Shown one piece after another: positions 1 through 10,742 of a DNA stretch of 64,000 nt. The translations under genes were made by a program, and so were the position numbers. Numbering within the stretch: position 1 is the first letter of the stretch; each line of letters opens with the position of its first letter. Origin of the DNA: an uncultured Planktomarina sp. (GTDB taxonomy: Bacteria; Pseudomonadota; Alphaproteobacteria; Rhodobacterales; Rhodobacteraceae); assembly GCA_905182425.1 (NCBI GenBank), contig CAJJBP010000006.1, forward strand, positions 1-64,000, written 5' to 3'. The notes under the pieces were generated by a model that was not told where the DNA came from, made no database searches, and worked only from the letters and a program-made list of their open reading frames with translations.

Positions 1-1960
1 CACATCAAACGCCTCTTGCGGATCAGTTGAAGACAAAACAATCCCCGCAAGTCTGCCATAAGGTGGCACACCAGCAGCTTTGCGCTCAACGGCCTCAGCT
101 TGCCAAAAAGCTTCCTCATCACCGGCTAAAATAGCACGGATAACCGGGTGCTCTGGTTGATGCGTTTGCATTACGGCAACCCCAGGTTTATCCGACCGAC
201 CTGCGCGGCCTGCTACTTGGCGCATCAACTGAAACGTCCGTTCAGCTGCACGCATATCGGACCCCTGCAGACCTAGGTCAGCATCGATCACACCAACCAA
301 TGTCAGGAGGGGAAAGTTATGGCCTTTTGCTACAAGTTGCGTACCAATAATAACATCCGCCTCACCGGCAGACAAAGCTTTGATCTGTGCTTTGAGTGCG
401 CGAGCAGACCCAAACATATCTGATGACAACACAGCTACCCTCGCCTCTGGAAATAGAGAGGCCGCTTCTTCAGCTAATCGCTCGACCCCCGGCCCCACAA
501 CTGCTAATCGACCTTCCACCTCACAGGTTGGGCAAACGCTGGTAACCGGTTTAGTCTCACCGCATTGATGGCACATCAAACGTTTTAAAAACCGATGCTC
601 TACCATGCGTGCGTCACAATTATCGCACCCAACCTGATTACCACATGCTCTGCAGACCGTGATTGGAGCATAGCCTCTACGGTTAATAAAAAGCAAAGCT
701 TGCTCGCCCGATGTAATCCGCTCCTTTACCATACTCTGTAAGCTTGGAGAGATCCAACGATCCCCAGGTAACGTTTCCCCACGCATGTCAATTATACGCA
801 TATCAGGCATCACAGCTTGGCCATAACGGCTTTTTAGCTCAATCCACCGATATTTTCCAGCTTTGGCATTAACCCAACTTTCAAGACTGGGCGTGGCACT
901 GGCTAAAACTACTTGGGCTTGAATAAGGGACGCCCGCAAAACGGCCATGTCCCGAGCATTATATAGGACGCCATCTTCTTGTTTGTAGCCAGTGTCATGT
1001 TCCTCATCGACCACAATCAGCCCAAGGTTTTGAAACGGCAAAAACAAGGCCGAGCGCGCGCCCACGACCATCTGTGCATCTCCTTGCCCCACCATTTTCC
1101 AAGCACGCCGTCGTTCAGTCATCGTAACACCAGAATGCCACTCAGCAGGTTTTCCGCCAAAACGCTCCTCAACACGAGTAAGAAACTCAGCCGTCAGAGC
1201 TATCTCAGGCAAAAGAACCAAAGCTTGCTTGCCCTGCTCCAGGCAGGCAGCGATCGCTTCCAGGTATATTTCTGTTTTGCCCGAACCCGTTACACCTTTG
1301 AGAAGAGTAGTCCCATATCCGTCAAAGTTAGCGAGTAGTTGCGCTGCTGCGTCTGCCTGTTCCCCAGATAATGTTTTTCCCTGGCAGCATTGGATCCAAC
1401 CGCGGGAACGGAACATCTCGCGGTGTGGCCTCTTCAGCCACAGCACCTAGTTTCACCAAGCCCTTTACCACAGAGGAAGTTACACCGGCCGCATCGGCTA
1501 ATTCTGTTAGAGTAAAACTTAAGCCACCAAATTCTTCTAAAACCGCCAGAACCCGTCCACGTGCACTGGTCATCCGCGAAACTTCCGCAGCGCCCATTCT
1601 GTATACTTGCTGCATGGAAGGTGGGTCACCCAACCCAGGGGCTCGGGTTGCTAAACGCAACATGACTGACATAGATGTAAGAGTATAATCGGAAACCCTT
1701 CGCAAAAATGTCTGCATTGACTGTTGCATAGGGGCAACATCCAAAACCCTAATAACAGACCTGACTTTGGCGTAATCAAAATCTCCCTCTCCCGGCTGCC
1801 AGACAACGCCTAGAACTTTGCGGGGACCCAATGGGACTTCTACGAACGCCCCCTGCCAGCACCCACCTTCCGGTGCTTTGTAGTCCAAAGTTCGGTCGAG
1901 CGGTTGGCTGGTTAAAACAGCAACCAAATCACCTTCATTAAAAAATTGGGGATCAGGCAC
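1..1960 (-). pseudogene. priA: Primosomal protein N' (PriA) helicase, frameshifted, C-terminus off the window
   Basis: PriA is the DNA helicase that restarts stalled replication forks. The N-terminal DNA-binding part (from ATG at 1960) reads to about residue 194. The frame then shifts in a run of five A (plus-strand T run 1374-1378). One base fewer joins it to a continuous second frame that runs to the window edge. That frame carries Walker A (GVTGSGKTEIYL), the DEEH box (VVDEEHDTGYK) and the paired zinc cysteines (CRACGNQVGCDNC, then CHQCGE and CPTCE). I checked the second frame base by base in many segments and saw no further break. The last part of the helicase domain lies outside the window. 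PriA is nearly always conserved, so the extra A is probably a homopolymer error. The gene diverges from the transaldolase gene. Confidence 0.93.
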
Positions 1961-2049
1961 ATCACTTCCTTATCAGCAGGGCTTTCCGTGCCCTTACATC
2001 TCAGGTAAAGCTTCGTTCAGCGAAGGCCAACCTCTCAAGGACAAAAGCC

Positions 2050-2703
2050 ATGAAATTTTTTGTAGATACCGCCGAAATCGATGAAATAGCTGAATTGAAT
2101 GATCTGGGCATGGTCGACGGGGTTACGACTAACCCTTCTCTTATCATGAAATCTGGTCGTGACATAATCGAAGTTACTAAAGAAATCTGTGACTTAGTTT
2201 CAGGTCCAGTGAGTGCTGAGGTTGTGGCAACCCAGGCCAATGAGATGATTGCCGAAGGCCGGAAACTTGCTGAAATTGCAGAAAATATTGCAGTTAAGTT
2301 ACCGCTAACTTGGAATGGCTTAAAAGCCTGCAAAGTTCTCTCCAGTGAGGGTAAAATGGTGAATGTCACTTTATGCTTCAGCGTAAACCAAGCACTGTTA
2401 GCAGCGAAAGCCGGCGCCACTTTTATCAGCCCATTCATTGGCCGCTTGGATGATTTGAACATTGACGGCATGGAGCTCATCGCTGATATTCGCCAAGTTT
2501 ATGACAACTATGGATACGAAACCCAGATTTTAGCGGCATCGATTCGAACAGTGAACCACGTCACGCAGTCTGCATTGATTGGCGCAGATGTTATCACCGC
2601 TCCTCCAAAAGTGATAAAATCCTTGGTTAACCACCCGCTAACAGACCAAGGTCTTGCACAATTTATGTCTGACTGGGCAAAAACAGGGCAGAACATTCTT
2701 TAA
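2050..2703 (+). CDS. tal: Transaldolase, TalC type
   Basis: 217-residue TIM-barrel aldolase of the short transaldolase / fructose-6-phosphate aldolase family. It moves dihydroxyacetone units in the non-oxidative pentose phosphate pathway. The Schiff-base lysine is K83 (IAVKLPLT). Two residues separate transaldolases from F6P aldolases. Here position 57 is Glu (SAEVVAT) and the position usually Tyr in F6P aldolases is Phe129 (SPFIGRLDD). Both point to transaldolase. Length is normal for the family. It starts 90 bp from the divergent priA start. It is followed by DUF484-xerC on the same strand with only 27 bp between, so the three may be co-transcribed. Confidence 0.9.
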   Translation: MKFFVDTAEIDEIAELNDLGMVDGVTTNPSLIMKSGRDIIEVTKEICDLVSGPVSAEVVATQANEMIAEGRKLAEIAENIAVKLPLTWNGLKACKVLSSEGKMVNVTLCFSVNQALLAAKAGATFISPFIGRLDDLNIDGMELIADIRQVYDNYGYETQILAASIRTVNHVTQSALIGADVITAPPKVIKSLVNHPLTDQGLAQFMSDWAKTGQNIL

Positions 2704-2730
2704 AATCGTTGTAGAATTAACTTAAACACG

Positions 2731-3492
2731 GTGGACCCACCGCCGATAATATCGAATGAGGCCGTGATGACCCTCCTAAATACTGTACAGAATACTAACG
2801 AGTTGCGTGCTCAAATTTTAGCAAACCCCAAACTAATTTTAGATGATCCAGACGTAATGCAAGCTTTGGTTCGAGCAAATGACAACTCGCATGGCGACAA
2901 AGTGATTGATTTGAGAGGTGCAGCCATGGACCGTCTCGAAACCCGCCTAGGACGTCTTGAAGAGACCCATCAAAATATTATTGCTACCGCCTTTGACAAC
3001 CTCGCTGGTACAAAGCAAATCAACGAAGCAGTCCTGAAGATTATTGACCCAAAAGATTTTTTGGATTTTTTGCAGACTACAGCCTCCGAAGTCTCCGAAA
3101 TCATGCGAATTGATTTTATTGGTTTATTTTTAGAAACTAAGCAACCTTTACCAGATACAAATCTCTCTCAATTGCATGAAATTTTAACCCTAGTACCCGA
3201 AGGTTTTATCGATAGTTATATAAAACATCCAACTGATCTGCGAGATGACAAAGTCACCTTGCGCCAAGTAAAGCACCCAGAACCCTCTGTATATGCAAGT
3301 TTAAGATCGGACATCACTTCGGAAGCATGTCTTGCTTTAAATTTAGGCGACGAAGCATTGTTTGGAATGCTGGTTCTGGGGTCGCAAGACCCCAATAAGT
3401 TTTCGCCTGCACAAGGAACGGACTTATTAACATTTTTTGCATCAGTTTATGAGCGTGCCCTTAGTTTCTGGTTACCCCAAGACAGACCTTGA
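2731..3492 (+). CDS. DUF484 family protein
   Basis: 253 residues with a GTG start at 2731; an in-frame GTG/ATG pair at 2764/2767 is an alternative. The N-terminal third has a typical DUF484 opening (ILDDPDVMQAL) and a helical stretch with regular arginines and leucines (MDRLETRLGRLEETH) likely to form a coiled coil. The C-terminal part resembles a GAF-like fold. Function is not established. The family sits directly upstream of xerC in many proteobacteria, as here, and its stop overlaps the xerC start (TGATG), implying translational coupling. A role linked to chromosome dimer resolution is inferred from neighbourhood only. Confidence 0.85.
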   Translation: MDPPPIISNEAVMTLLNTVQNTNELRAQILANPKLILDDPDVMQALVRANDNSHGDKVIDLRGAAMDRLETRLGRLEETHQNIIATAFDNLAGTKQINEAVLKIIDPKDFLDFLQTTASEVSEIMRIDFIGLFLETKQPLPDTNLSQLHEILTLVPEGFIDSYIKHPTDLRDDKVTLRQVKHPEPSVYASLRSDITSEACLALNLGDEALFGMLVLGSQDPNKFSPAQGTDLLTFFASVYERALSFWLPQDRP

Positions 3493-4432
3493 TGGATAAC
3501 AGGATCTCCCTCGATTTGATTTCTCCCGCCGCGCGCGACGCAATGCAGCATTGGTTGAGCCATGAAACAGCCTTAAAATCTGCGGCTAAAAATACAACTT
3601 TAGCTTACGCGTCAGATGTTGCTGGCTTTATAGCGTTCATGTCCAACCACCGAGGCGGGCCACAAGGTTTGGATGCTTTAGCAAACATCCATACACGAGA
3701 TGTGCGTGCTTGGATGGCCCATGAACGCAGTAAGGGTGTTGGTAGCCGGAGTTTAGCGCGTACGCTGTCAGCCGTAAAAACGTTTTTTCGATGGCTTGCT
3801 GAGCGCTACGATCTAGAACCTTCAGCCGTTTTATTAGCACGTGCACCAAAATTTGAACGTAAATTACCCCGTCCTTTAGCAGAGGACGCGGCAAGTGAGG
3901 TGATAGAAATTGTTAAAATTCAAGCGCGCGAAAATTGGGTAGCAGCTCGTGACGCCGCTATATTGACCCTTCTTTATGGCTGTGGTCTGCGCATTTCTGA
4001 GGCATTAGGCCTTAAAGCTTCTGTTCTAACCTTATCAGACGCTTTACGCATTACAGGCAAAGGCGGCAAAGAGCGTATTGTACCACTTCTTCCCGTGGCA
4101 AAAATAGCAATGGGCACTTACTCAGAACTTTGCCCCTTCGCACTCGAACCAAAAACACCCTTTTTTCGCGGTGTGCGCGGTGGAGCGCTTAATCCACGTA
4201 TCATACAAAAGGCCATGCAAACTGCGCGCCTGCAATTGGGTCTACCTACCTCAGCAACACCGCATGCAATGCGCCACTCGTTTGCCACACACCTGCTACA
4301 CATGCCGGAGGCGATCTTCGTACGATACAGGAATTACTGGGCCATGCATCTCTCTCTACCACCCAAGCATATACAGCTGTAGACACCGCGCGCTTGATAG
4401 AGGTGTATGATGCGTCACACCCCAAAGCGTGA
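3492..4432 (+). pseudogene. xerC: Tyrosine recombinase XerC, frameshifted before the catalytic Tyr
   Basis: XerC with XerD resolves chromosome dimers at dif. The first frame covers the SAM-like DNA-binding domain and the catalytic Arg (GCGLRISEAL), Lys (ITGKGGKERIVP) and HxxR box ([12 protein letters not shown]). At about 4298-4304 the frame breaks. Reading on in the frame from 4304 gives [17 protein letters not shown] and then the nucleophile region QAYTAVD, ending at TGA 4430-4432. The join needs two bases removed (an extra CA in a CACA run) or one added. As written, the first frame ends at 4382 without the second active-site His/Trp position or the Tyr. ATG 3492 overlaps the DUF484 stop. 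A sequencing slip is likely because xer genes are usually intact. Confidence 0.9.
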
Positions 4433-4468
4433 TTGCCACCCCTCTACGTTTCAGCATATAGAACTTTT

Positions 4469-5161
4469 ATGACCATAAAAGTAAAAGCCCTAGCGGTTCA
4501 TCTTCTCACCGCAACAGGTGCGGTGTTTGCAATGTTGGCAATGCTGGCCGCCGTTAACGAAAAGTGGGACATGATGTTTGTCTGGCTGGTTGTAGCCTTC
4601 TTCGTTGACGGAATAGATGGTCCACTCGCACGTAAGTATGACGTAAAAACTAATGCCGCGACCTTTGACGGCGTTCTATTAGATTTGATAATCGATTACC
4701 TGACTTATGTTTTCATACCTGCTTATGCATTATTCGCCAGTGGTCTCTTGGCAGGCTGGACAGGCTGGGTCGCAATAATCGTCATTACATTTGCAAGCGC
4801 CTTATACTTTGCAGACACACGGATGAAAACAAAGGATAACTCATTTCAAGGCTTTCCAGGCTGCTGGAATATGGCAGTTATCGTTATTTTTGCAACCGAA
4901 CCAAATCACTGGATCATTCTTGGTTTTGTGACTCTTCTCGCCGTTGCAATGTTTTTGCCGTTAAAATTTGTTCATCCAGTACGCACGGAACGCTGGCGGA
5001 ACATCACGCTGCCAATTGCGTTGGCATGGGTGGGGTTTGCCGCATGGGCAGCTTGGGGTAATTTTACCGCAGTACCAACAGCGAATACTGGTTTGTTGAT
5101 TACATCAGCTTATTTGATTTTTGCAGGCATCGCACAAGAACTACGCCCTGCACGCTCTTAA
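4469..5161 (+). CDS. pcs: Phosphatidylcholine synthase
   Basis: About 230 residues, multi-pass membrane CDP-alcohol phosphatidyltransferase. It condenses CDP-diacylglycerol with choline to make phosphatidylcholine in one step. The family active-site motif is visible as DGIDGPLARKYD followed by DGVLLDLIIDY, giving the expected pattern of metal-binding aspartates. Around seven or eight hydrophobic segments are seen. ATG 4469 (MTIKVKAL) is preferred over an upstream TTG at 4433 because the family starts close to the first membrane helix. The stop codon overlaps the stop of the convergent EamA gene through a shared TTAA. Confidence 0.9.
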   Translation: MTIKVKALAVHLLTATGAVFAMLAMLAAVNEKWDMMFVWLVVAFFVDGIDGPLARKYDVKTNAATFDGVLLDLIIDYLTYVFIPAYALFASGLLAGWTGWVAIIVITFASALYFADTRMKTKDNSFQGFPGCWNMAVIVIFATEPNHWIILGFVTLLAVAMFLPLKFVHPVRTERWRNITLPIALAWVGFAAWAAWGNFTAVPTANTGLLITSAYLIFAGIAQELRPARS

Positions 5162-5994
5162 ACTCGGGTAATCATAACACCGCAAACGATTACAATACTG
5201 GCTATAATTTTGGGCGTGTCCATCTTATCCTTAAATAATAACCATCCCATAACCATTGCAAATAAAATACTACTTTCGCGAAGCGCAGATACCAATGCAA
5301 TCGGAGCTTGGGTCATAGCCCACAGGACTATCGCGTAAGCTACAAATGAGCCGGTTCCAGCAGCAAATCCGATTTTTACCTGGTGAATATTATTCGGCAG
5401 GATAGAGCGCCCATGAAGCATCAAAATAACGGGCGTATAAAACACAGCGGATAAGATAAAAAGCCACGATACATAGCCAATTGCGTCCCCCATCACCCGC
5501 GCGCCCATTCCGTCAACCACCGAGTATGCTGCGGTAGCACAGGCAGATCCCAAAACAAATGGTAACAGCTTACGGTCCTCCCCTGACCTTAAAATTCCGC
5601 GTGTCATCAAAAGAATGCCTATACCGAGCATTAAAATACCAATAAGTTCAAATCCCCCTAACGTATCAATACCTAAAATTACGCTTACAATTAGAACGAT
5701 GATAGGCGCACCGCCGCGGGCCATAGGGTAGACTCGACTCAGATCACCTTTTTCATACGCGAACCCCAGAAATAGCTGATAGCACATATGAATTAGACCG
5801 GATGCCAAAAGCCAAACCCAAACTTCTCCCTTAGGCAAAGGGTAAAATAAAACGAAACAAATCCCAATGCCTGCATGACAAAGATTTGCGAGAAGCATTC
5901 CAGTTTGAGGGTTATTGGCCGTTTTAATCAGAGCATTCCATCCAGCGTGTAGAAATGCAGCACATAAAACAGCGCAAAACACTAAAAAGCTCAT
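5158..5994 (-). CDS. EamA/DMT-family transporter
   Basis: About 278 residues with roughly ten hydrophobic helices arranged as two EamA halves, typical of drug/metabolite exporters. The substrate is not predictable. Start is placed at the second ATG (5994) because an AAAGGG ribosome site abuts the first ATG (6000) and stands at a suitable distance from the second. The family's usual opening (FLHAGWNALIK) and a conserved RVYPMARGGAP segment in the third helix region are present. It converges on pcs with overlapping stops and lies downstream of ileS on the same strand. Confidence 0.8.
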   Translation of the reverse strand: MSFLVFCAVLCAAFLHAGWNALIKTANNPQTGMLLANLCHAGIGICFVLFYPLPKGEVWVWLLASGLIHMCYQLFLGFAYEKGDLSRVYPMARGGAPIIVLIVSVILGIDTLGGFELIGILMLGIGILLMTRGILRSGEDRKLLPFVLGSACATAAYSVVDGMGARVMGDAIGYVSWLFILSAVFYTPVILMLHGRSILPNNIHQVKIGFAAGTGSFVAYAIVLWAMTQAPIALVSALRESSILFAMVMGWLLFKDKMDTPKIIASIVIVCGVMITRV

Positions 5995-6083
5995 AATCAT
6001 CCCTTTCAGGGTTGAAAATAATACAACTTCTCAAAGGGTTTTTGGGCCGCAAAACCGACGTCCAAAAGCTATTTAGTTGCACA

Positions 6084-8990
6084 TTAGCTCAGCGCTATAT
6101 CGCACCGGCCACATACACCCACATGGACGTGAGTGCCTACATCTGGTAAAATCTTCCAACAACGACCACATTTTTCTCCGTCAGCTTTTACAAACTCCAC
6201 TGCGATTCCATCCGAATCTTCAAGAGAGAAAGCATGCCCAGGACATTTGCTAGTTAAAACTTCTACACCTGATGTAATGCACAAGTCGGAAAATGTAACA
6301 GATTGAAGAACCGCTGCAGTGGCCTCATCAACATAAACAATCGGTGCAGCTTCCAAGCTGGAACCTATGTTTTTCTCACGACGTTCAACTTCCAAAGCGC
6401 CAGTTACTACGCGGCGCACACGCCGGAGCGTTGCCCATTTTACTGCTAAATCTTCATTAAGCCAGGAATGTGGAGTTTCTGCCATATCAATAAGGTGGAC
6501 GGAATTCTTTTCGCCTGGATGGCGCTCAAGCCAAACCTCTTCCATGGTGAAGGTCAATATCGGTGCAAGCCAAGTGGTAAGCCGGTGATAGACAATATCA
6601 AGAACAGAGCGCGAAGCTTTACGTTCCGGCGTGTCGCCGTCACAATATAATATGTCCTTGCGGATATCAAAGTAAAAGGAAGACAAGTCCACGGTTGCAA
6701 ATTGGAACAACGCCTGAAAAACACCTTGGAAGTCATATGCAGAGTAACCCTCACGCACTGTCTTATCCAGTTCCGCTAAACGATGTAGAACCCAACGCTC
6801 AAGCTCTGGCATTGTATCGATTTCAACTCGATCATTTTCTGTGAAGTCTGAAAGTGAGCCCAACATAAATCGCATAGTATTGCGCAAACGACGATAACTA
6901 TCAGCCACGCCTTTTAATATTTCAGAACCAATTCGAAGATCGCTAGTATAATCTGACTGCGCGACCCAAAGACGCAATATATCAGCACCATACTGACGTG
7001 TAACATCGTCAGGTGACACTGTATTACCAATAGATTTGGACATTTTCATGCCCTTTTCATCTAGCGTAAACCCGTGTGTCAAAACGCTTCTGTAAGGGGC
7101 GCGGCCTTGCGTTCCGCAAGATTGTAGCATGGATGAATGAAACCAGCCACGGTGTTGATCAGTCCCTTCAAGATAAAGATCAGCCAAACCATCATCACTT
7201 CCATCTTCACGGTCACGCAGTACAAATGCATGGGTAGAACCACTGTCAAACCAAACGTCCAAGATATCAAAAACTTGCTCATAGTCCTGAGGATCAACAA
7301 TCCCTACTAGGAAACGCTCTTTTGCACCATCCTTATACCAAGCATCCGCACCTTCAGCCTCGAAGGCTTTAAGAACACGGGCATTCACTGCATCGTCGCG
7401 TAGTAGGTAGTTTTCGTCCGTTGGCAAGCTTCCAATTTTGGTGAAGCATGTCAAAGGAACGCCCCAAGCACGTTGACGCGACAACACCCAGTCAGGGCGA
7501 GTCTCAATCATAGAATAGAGGCGGTTACGACCTGTCGGAGGTGTCCATGTAACAAGCTCGTCGATAGATGTTAAAGCCCGCTCACGGATAGTTTTACCGT
7601 AGACATCTTGTCCATCGTTCACTGGCTTATCCACGGCAGCAAACCATTGAGGAGTGTTGCGGTAGATAACAGGTGCCTTCGATCTCCAGCTATGTGGGTA
7701 GCTATGTTTGATTTTCCCACGCGCTAAAAGACCACCAACTTCTGCCAACTTGGCGATGATTGCACTATTGGCGTTACCCTCTTTTCCATTTGGTTTAAGA
7801 ATTGCTTTTCCACCAAAGAACGGAAGATCACTACGCAATCGGCCATCTTCTAAAACGTTGTAGGTAATAACCTGCTCGAGCATGTTTAGATCACGATAAA
7901 GCTCAAATTCTTCCATTCCGTGCGACGGTGCGCAATGGACAAAACCAGTGCCTTCGGTGTCAGTTACAAAATCAGCGGCGCGGAAATCACGAATATCATC
8001 CCATTCACCTTCACCACCCTCGGCATCGTGCAACGGATGCAAAAGCTGAATCTTGGCCAGATCATCTTTCGTGATGTCGCGCAGGCGTTGGAACATGGTG
8101 GTATCAAGCCGCGCCCGACCAAACACGTCTTCGGCCAAATTGTCAGACAGAATAAAGCGCTCACCAATGCTTGCCCAGCATTCTTCAGGACGCCCAATAA
8201 CCTCGTACAAACCGTATGAAATCTCAGCCCCAAAAACCACAGCTTTATTAGATGGTATCGTCCAAGGTGTAGTGGTCCAGATTACAACTTTGGCACTGTC
8301 GAGCATCGCGTCACCAGTGCCTAAAACTTTGAATTTCACCCAAACGGTGAAGCTTTCCTTATCATGATACTCCACCTCAGCCTCAGCCAGAGCAGTTTTC
8401 TCAATTGGTGACCACATTACGGGCTTTGAGCCCTGATAAAGAGTGCCGTTCATCAAAAACTTCTGGAACTCAGCAGCAATCACTCGCTCAGAGTGAAAAT
8501 CCATCGTTAAATAGGGATTTTCCCATTTTCCGGTGATGCCAAGGCGTTTAAACTCATCCCGCTGAACATTCACCCAGCCTGCGGCAAACTCACGACATTC
8601 TTGGCGAAACTCTACAACAGGAACTGCATCTTTATCACGGCCTTTTTTACGATATTTTTCTTCGATCTTCCACTCAATCGGTAGACCATGGCAATCCCAG
8701 CCTGGGATATATCTTGCATCTTTGCCCATCATTTGTTGCGAACGTACAACCATGTCTTTCAGGATCTTGTTTAGAGCATGCCCAATATGCAGATTACCAT
8801 TTGCATAAGGCGGTCCATCGTGCAGCGTAAAGCTTTCCCGACCCTGCTTTTCCCGCAAGCGATCGTAAATCCCGATCTCCTCCCATCGCGCCAGCCATTC
8901 AGGCTCACGTTTGGGCAATCCTGCCCGCATTGGGAAGCCAGTTTTTGGAAGATTTAGAGTATCTTTGTAATCAGGTATTTGATCGGACAT
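6084..8990 (-). CDS. ileS: Isoleucyl-tRNA synthetase
   Basis: 968-residue class I synthetase that charges tRNA-Ile in the cytoplasm. The HIGH signature (GNLHIGHAL), the KMSKS loop (GMKMSKSIGN), the large CP1 editing insertion between them and a C-terminal zinc finger (CGRCWKILPDV and CGRCDIAL) are all visible. The start is ATG 8990 (MSDQIPDYKDTL) with a GAGAC ribosome site upstream; a longer reading to 9056 adds an unconserved basic leader. Length is normal and there is no disruption. It stands alone, with a 460-bp gap to truA. Confidence 0.97.
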   Translation of the reverse strand: MSDQIPDYKDTLNLPKTGFPMRAGLPKREPEWLARWEEIGIYDRLREKQGRESFTLHDGPPYANGNLHIGHALNKILKDMVVRSQQMMGKDARYIPGWDCHGLPIEWKIEEKYRKKGRDKDAVPVVEFRQECREFAAGWVNVQRDEFKRLGITGKWENPYLTMDFHSERVIAAEFQKFLMNGTLYQGSKPVMWSPIEKTALAEAEVEYHDKESFTVWVKFKVLGTGDAMLDSAKVVIWTTTPWTIPSNKAVVFGAEISYGLYEVIGRPEECWASIGERFILSDNLAEDVFGRARLDTTMFQRLRDITKDDLAKIQLLHPLHDAEGGEGEWDDIRDFRAADFVTDTEGTGFVHCAPSHGMEEFELYRDLNMLEQVITYNVLEDGRLRSDLPFFGGKAILKPNGKEGNANSAIIAKLAEVGGLLARGKIKHSYPHSWRSKAPVIYRNTPQWFAAVDKPVNDGQDVYGKTIRERALTSIDELVTWTPPTGRNRLYSMIETRPDWVLSRQRAWGVPLTCFTKIGSLPTDENYLLRDDAVNARVLKAFEAEGADAWYKDGAKERFLVGIVDPQDYEQVFDILDVWFDSGSTHAFVLRDREDGSDDGLADLYLEGTDQHRGWFHSSMLQSCGTQGRAPYRSVLTHGFTLDEKGMKMSKSIGNTVSPDDVTRQYGADILRLWVAQSDYTSDLRIGSEILKGVADSYRRLRNTMRFMLGSLSDFTENDRVEIDTMPELERWVLHRLAELDKTVREGYSAYDFQGVFQALFQFATVDLSSFYFDIRKDILYCDGDTPERKASRSVLDIVYHRLTTWLAPILTFTMEEVWLERHPGEKNSVHLIDMAETPHSWLNEDLAVKWATLRRVRRVVTGALEVERREKNIGSSLEAAPIVYVDEATAAVLQSVTFSDLCITSGVEVLTSKCPGHAFSLEDSDGIAVEFVKADGEKCGRCWKILPDVGTHVHVGVCGRCDIALS

Positions 8991-9450
8991 ATTACGTCTC
9001 TTTTTTAGAAATCTTAAATAAGTCGACGCCGTTAATTCCAACGCCTTCAACCTCACAGCTATACATTTATAGCCCCGGGTATATAATTCGTGGGATGATT
9101 AAGTTGCTTGCCATGATACGCGGGTTATAGGCTGCATTTTGAGGCTACACAACTAGCATAAAAGCCACTTTTCCTGCCTGTGTTTAAAGTCTTTTCATTA
9201 TCACTTTGTACCATGAATAATTTTCAATATTTTTTCGTGAACCATCCAATTTACAAAAAAACAAGATATTACGCCATACATTACGGCTTTCAAAGCCATA
9301 CTTGAAATGTTCGAATTTCAAAAAACTTAACCAAAAGTACAGTAAATATCACCTTTATAAGCCAAACAGGCTCTATAATGTTAGACAGTTCAATAACACT
9401 TACTTTTGCTACCAATTGCCAAACTCACATGCACGGTCTAGATCCACCCT
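8991..9450. other. Intergenic region between ileS and truA
   Basis: About 460 bp between two divergently oriented genes, AT-rich, with no ORF that looks coding. It must hold the promoters of both ileS and truA, but I cannot single out convincing boxes. No T-box-like antiterminator or terminator was recognised upstream of ileS. Confidence 0.5.
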
Positions 9451-10221
9451 ATGCCTCGATATGCTCTTAAAATAGAATACAACGGCCAAGGATTTCACGG
9501 CTGGCAACGTCAACAGGGGCTGCCAAGCGTGCAAGGTACATTAGAGCTAGCACTTTTAGCGCTTGAACCTGACTTGCCCGGATTGGTCGCTGCTGGGCGC
9601 ACAGACACTGGCGTGCATGGACTTGGGCAAGTAGCACATTGCGATATGCATAAAGATTGGATTTGCGAGCGACTTAAAGCAGCTCTAAATTTTCATATTC
9701 GTCCCCATCACATTTCGATCATTGACTGTGTGGAAGTGGCCCCCGACTGGCACGCACGCTTTTCAGCAGTTGGGCGAGATTACTTATTTCGCCTGGTCTG
9801 TAGATCTGCGCCAGTTACTCATGATGTGGGCAGAGTCTGGCAGACGCGTCACAACCTCGACGTTCCAGCTATGCGAGAAGCAGTAAAATACTTACTGGGG
9901 ACCCACGATTTTACTACATTTCGTTCAACAATGTGCCAGGCTAACAGCCCTATAAAAACGCTCGATGCCATTAATATAACCGAACGTGATTACACCAACG
10001 GAAAAGAGATTCAATTTAGTGTTCAAGCCAAAAGCTTCCTGCACAACCAAGTGCGTAGTCTTGTTGGCACGCTAGAGCGTGTGGGCGCCAAATCATGGAC
10101 TCCTGAACGTGTAAAGCAAGCACTGGAAGCTGCAGACCGTGCAGCATGCGGTCCAGTTTGTCCACCAGATGGGCTTTATCTCAAAAATGTTAGGTATCCC
10201 CAAGATCCCTTTGCCAGGTAA
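9451..10221 (+). CDS. truA: tRNA pseudouridine(38-40) synthase
   Basis: 256 residues, TruA family. It isomerises uridines 38-40 in the anticodon arm of many tRNAs. The catalytic Asp is D52 in [17 protein letters not shown]. The second family block ([13 protein letters not shown]) is also clear. Full length. It converges on the DUF3726 gene, with a gap of about 8 bp between the stops. Confidence 0.95.
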   Translation: MPRYALKIEYNGQGFHGWQRQQGLPSVQGTLELALLALEPDLPGLVAAGRTDTGVHGLGQVAHCDMHKDWICERLKAALNFHIRPHHISIIDCVEVAPDWHARFSAVGRDYLFRLVCRSAPVTHDVGRVWQTRHNLDVPAMREAVKYLLGTHDFTTFRSTMCQANSPIKTLDAINITERDYTNGKEIQFSVQAKSFLHNQVRSLVGTLERVGAKSWTPERVKQALEAADRAACGPVCPPDGLYLKNVRYPQDPFAR

Positions 10222-10229
10222 TCACGACA

Positions 10230-10742
10230 TTAATCGTTATCTGTAAGCCCAGCGCCAGCGCCACCCAATCGGGAGGCTTCAGTTTCGGGAACATATGTCA
10301 AAGCAGCATAATTGCATAAAACGGTCCAATTATTCAAATCAACGTTAGATCGCTTCGAGAAACTCGGGGTTTTTGCTGATCCTTTCATAAGCACCAGATC
10401 AGTTCCACTGGCGGCAACATTAATCCCATGCAGCGCAGCCATAGCGACAATAAGTGGGTCCGATAGCTGGCTTTTGATTACAACGGGAACTGTTTCACTT
10501 TGAATCGCATCTACACAGGTCGAAAAATCTCTCAAAAGGCATATTTTTTTTATTTTTAACCCCTTAGAAAAGTCAAAATTAACCTCCTGGAGTGGCTGGG
10601 CAAGGTGGAGCAGCAAAGCCTCCAACGATTCTGGACTGGCAGCCACGGCTCTTGCAACATCTTTCGCCTGAGCCACTGGAATACCAATACCACGGCAGGC
10701 TTTTAAGACCATCATTTGCAATTCATTACCGGAAATATTCAA
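10230..10742 (-). CDS. DUF3726 family protein
   Basis: About 170 residues, soluble, resembling the DUF3726 family known mainly from marine alphaproteobacteria (opening ISGNELQMMVLKACRGIGIP). No function is established. The preferred start is TTG 10742, which overlaps the preceding gene's stop as TTGA, the usual coupling geometry, and gives the family's normal N-terminus. An ATG at 10766 would add eight residues inside the upstream gene. It is the last gene of a coupled operon with a 550-residue unknown protein and an M19-like dipeptidase, so a role with those proteins is inferred. Confidence 0.7.
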   Translation of the reverse strand: MNISGNELQMMVLKACRGIGIPVAQAKDVARAVAASPESLEALLLHLAQPLQEVNFDFSKGLKIKKICLLRDFSTCVDAIQSETVPVVIKSQLSDPLIVAMAALHGINVAASGTDLVLMKGSAKTPSFSKRSNVDLNNWTVLCNYAALTYVPETEASRLGGAGAGLTDND

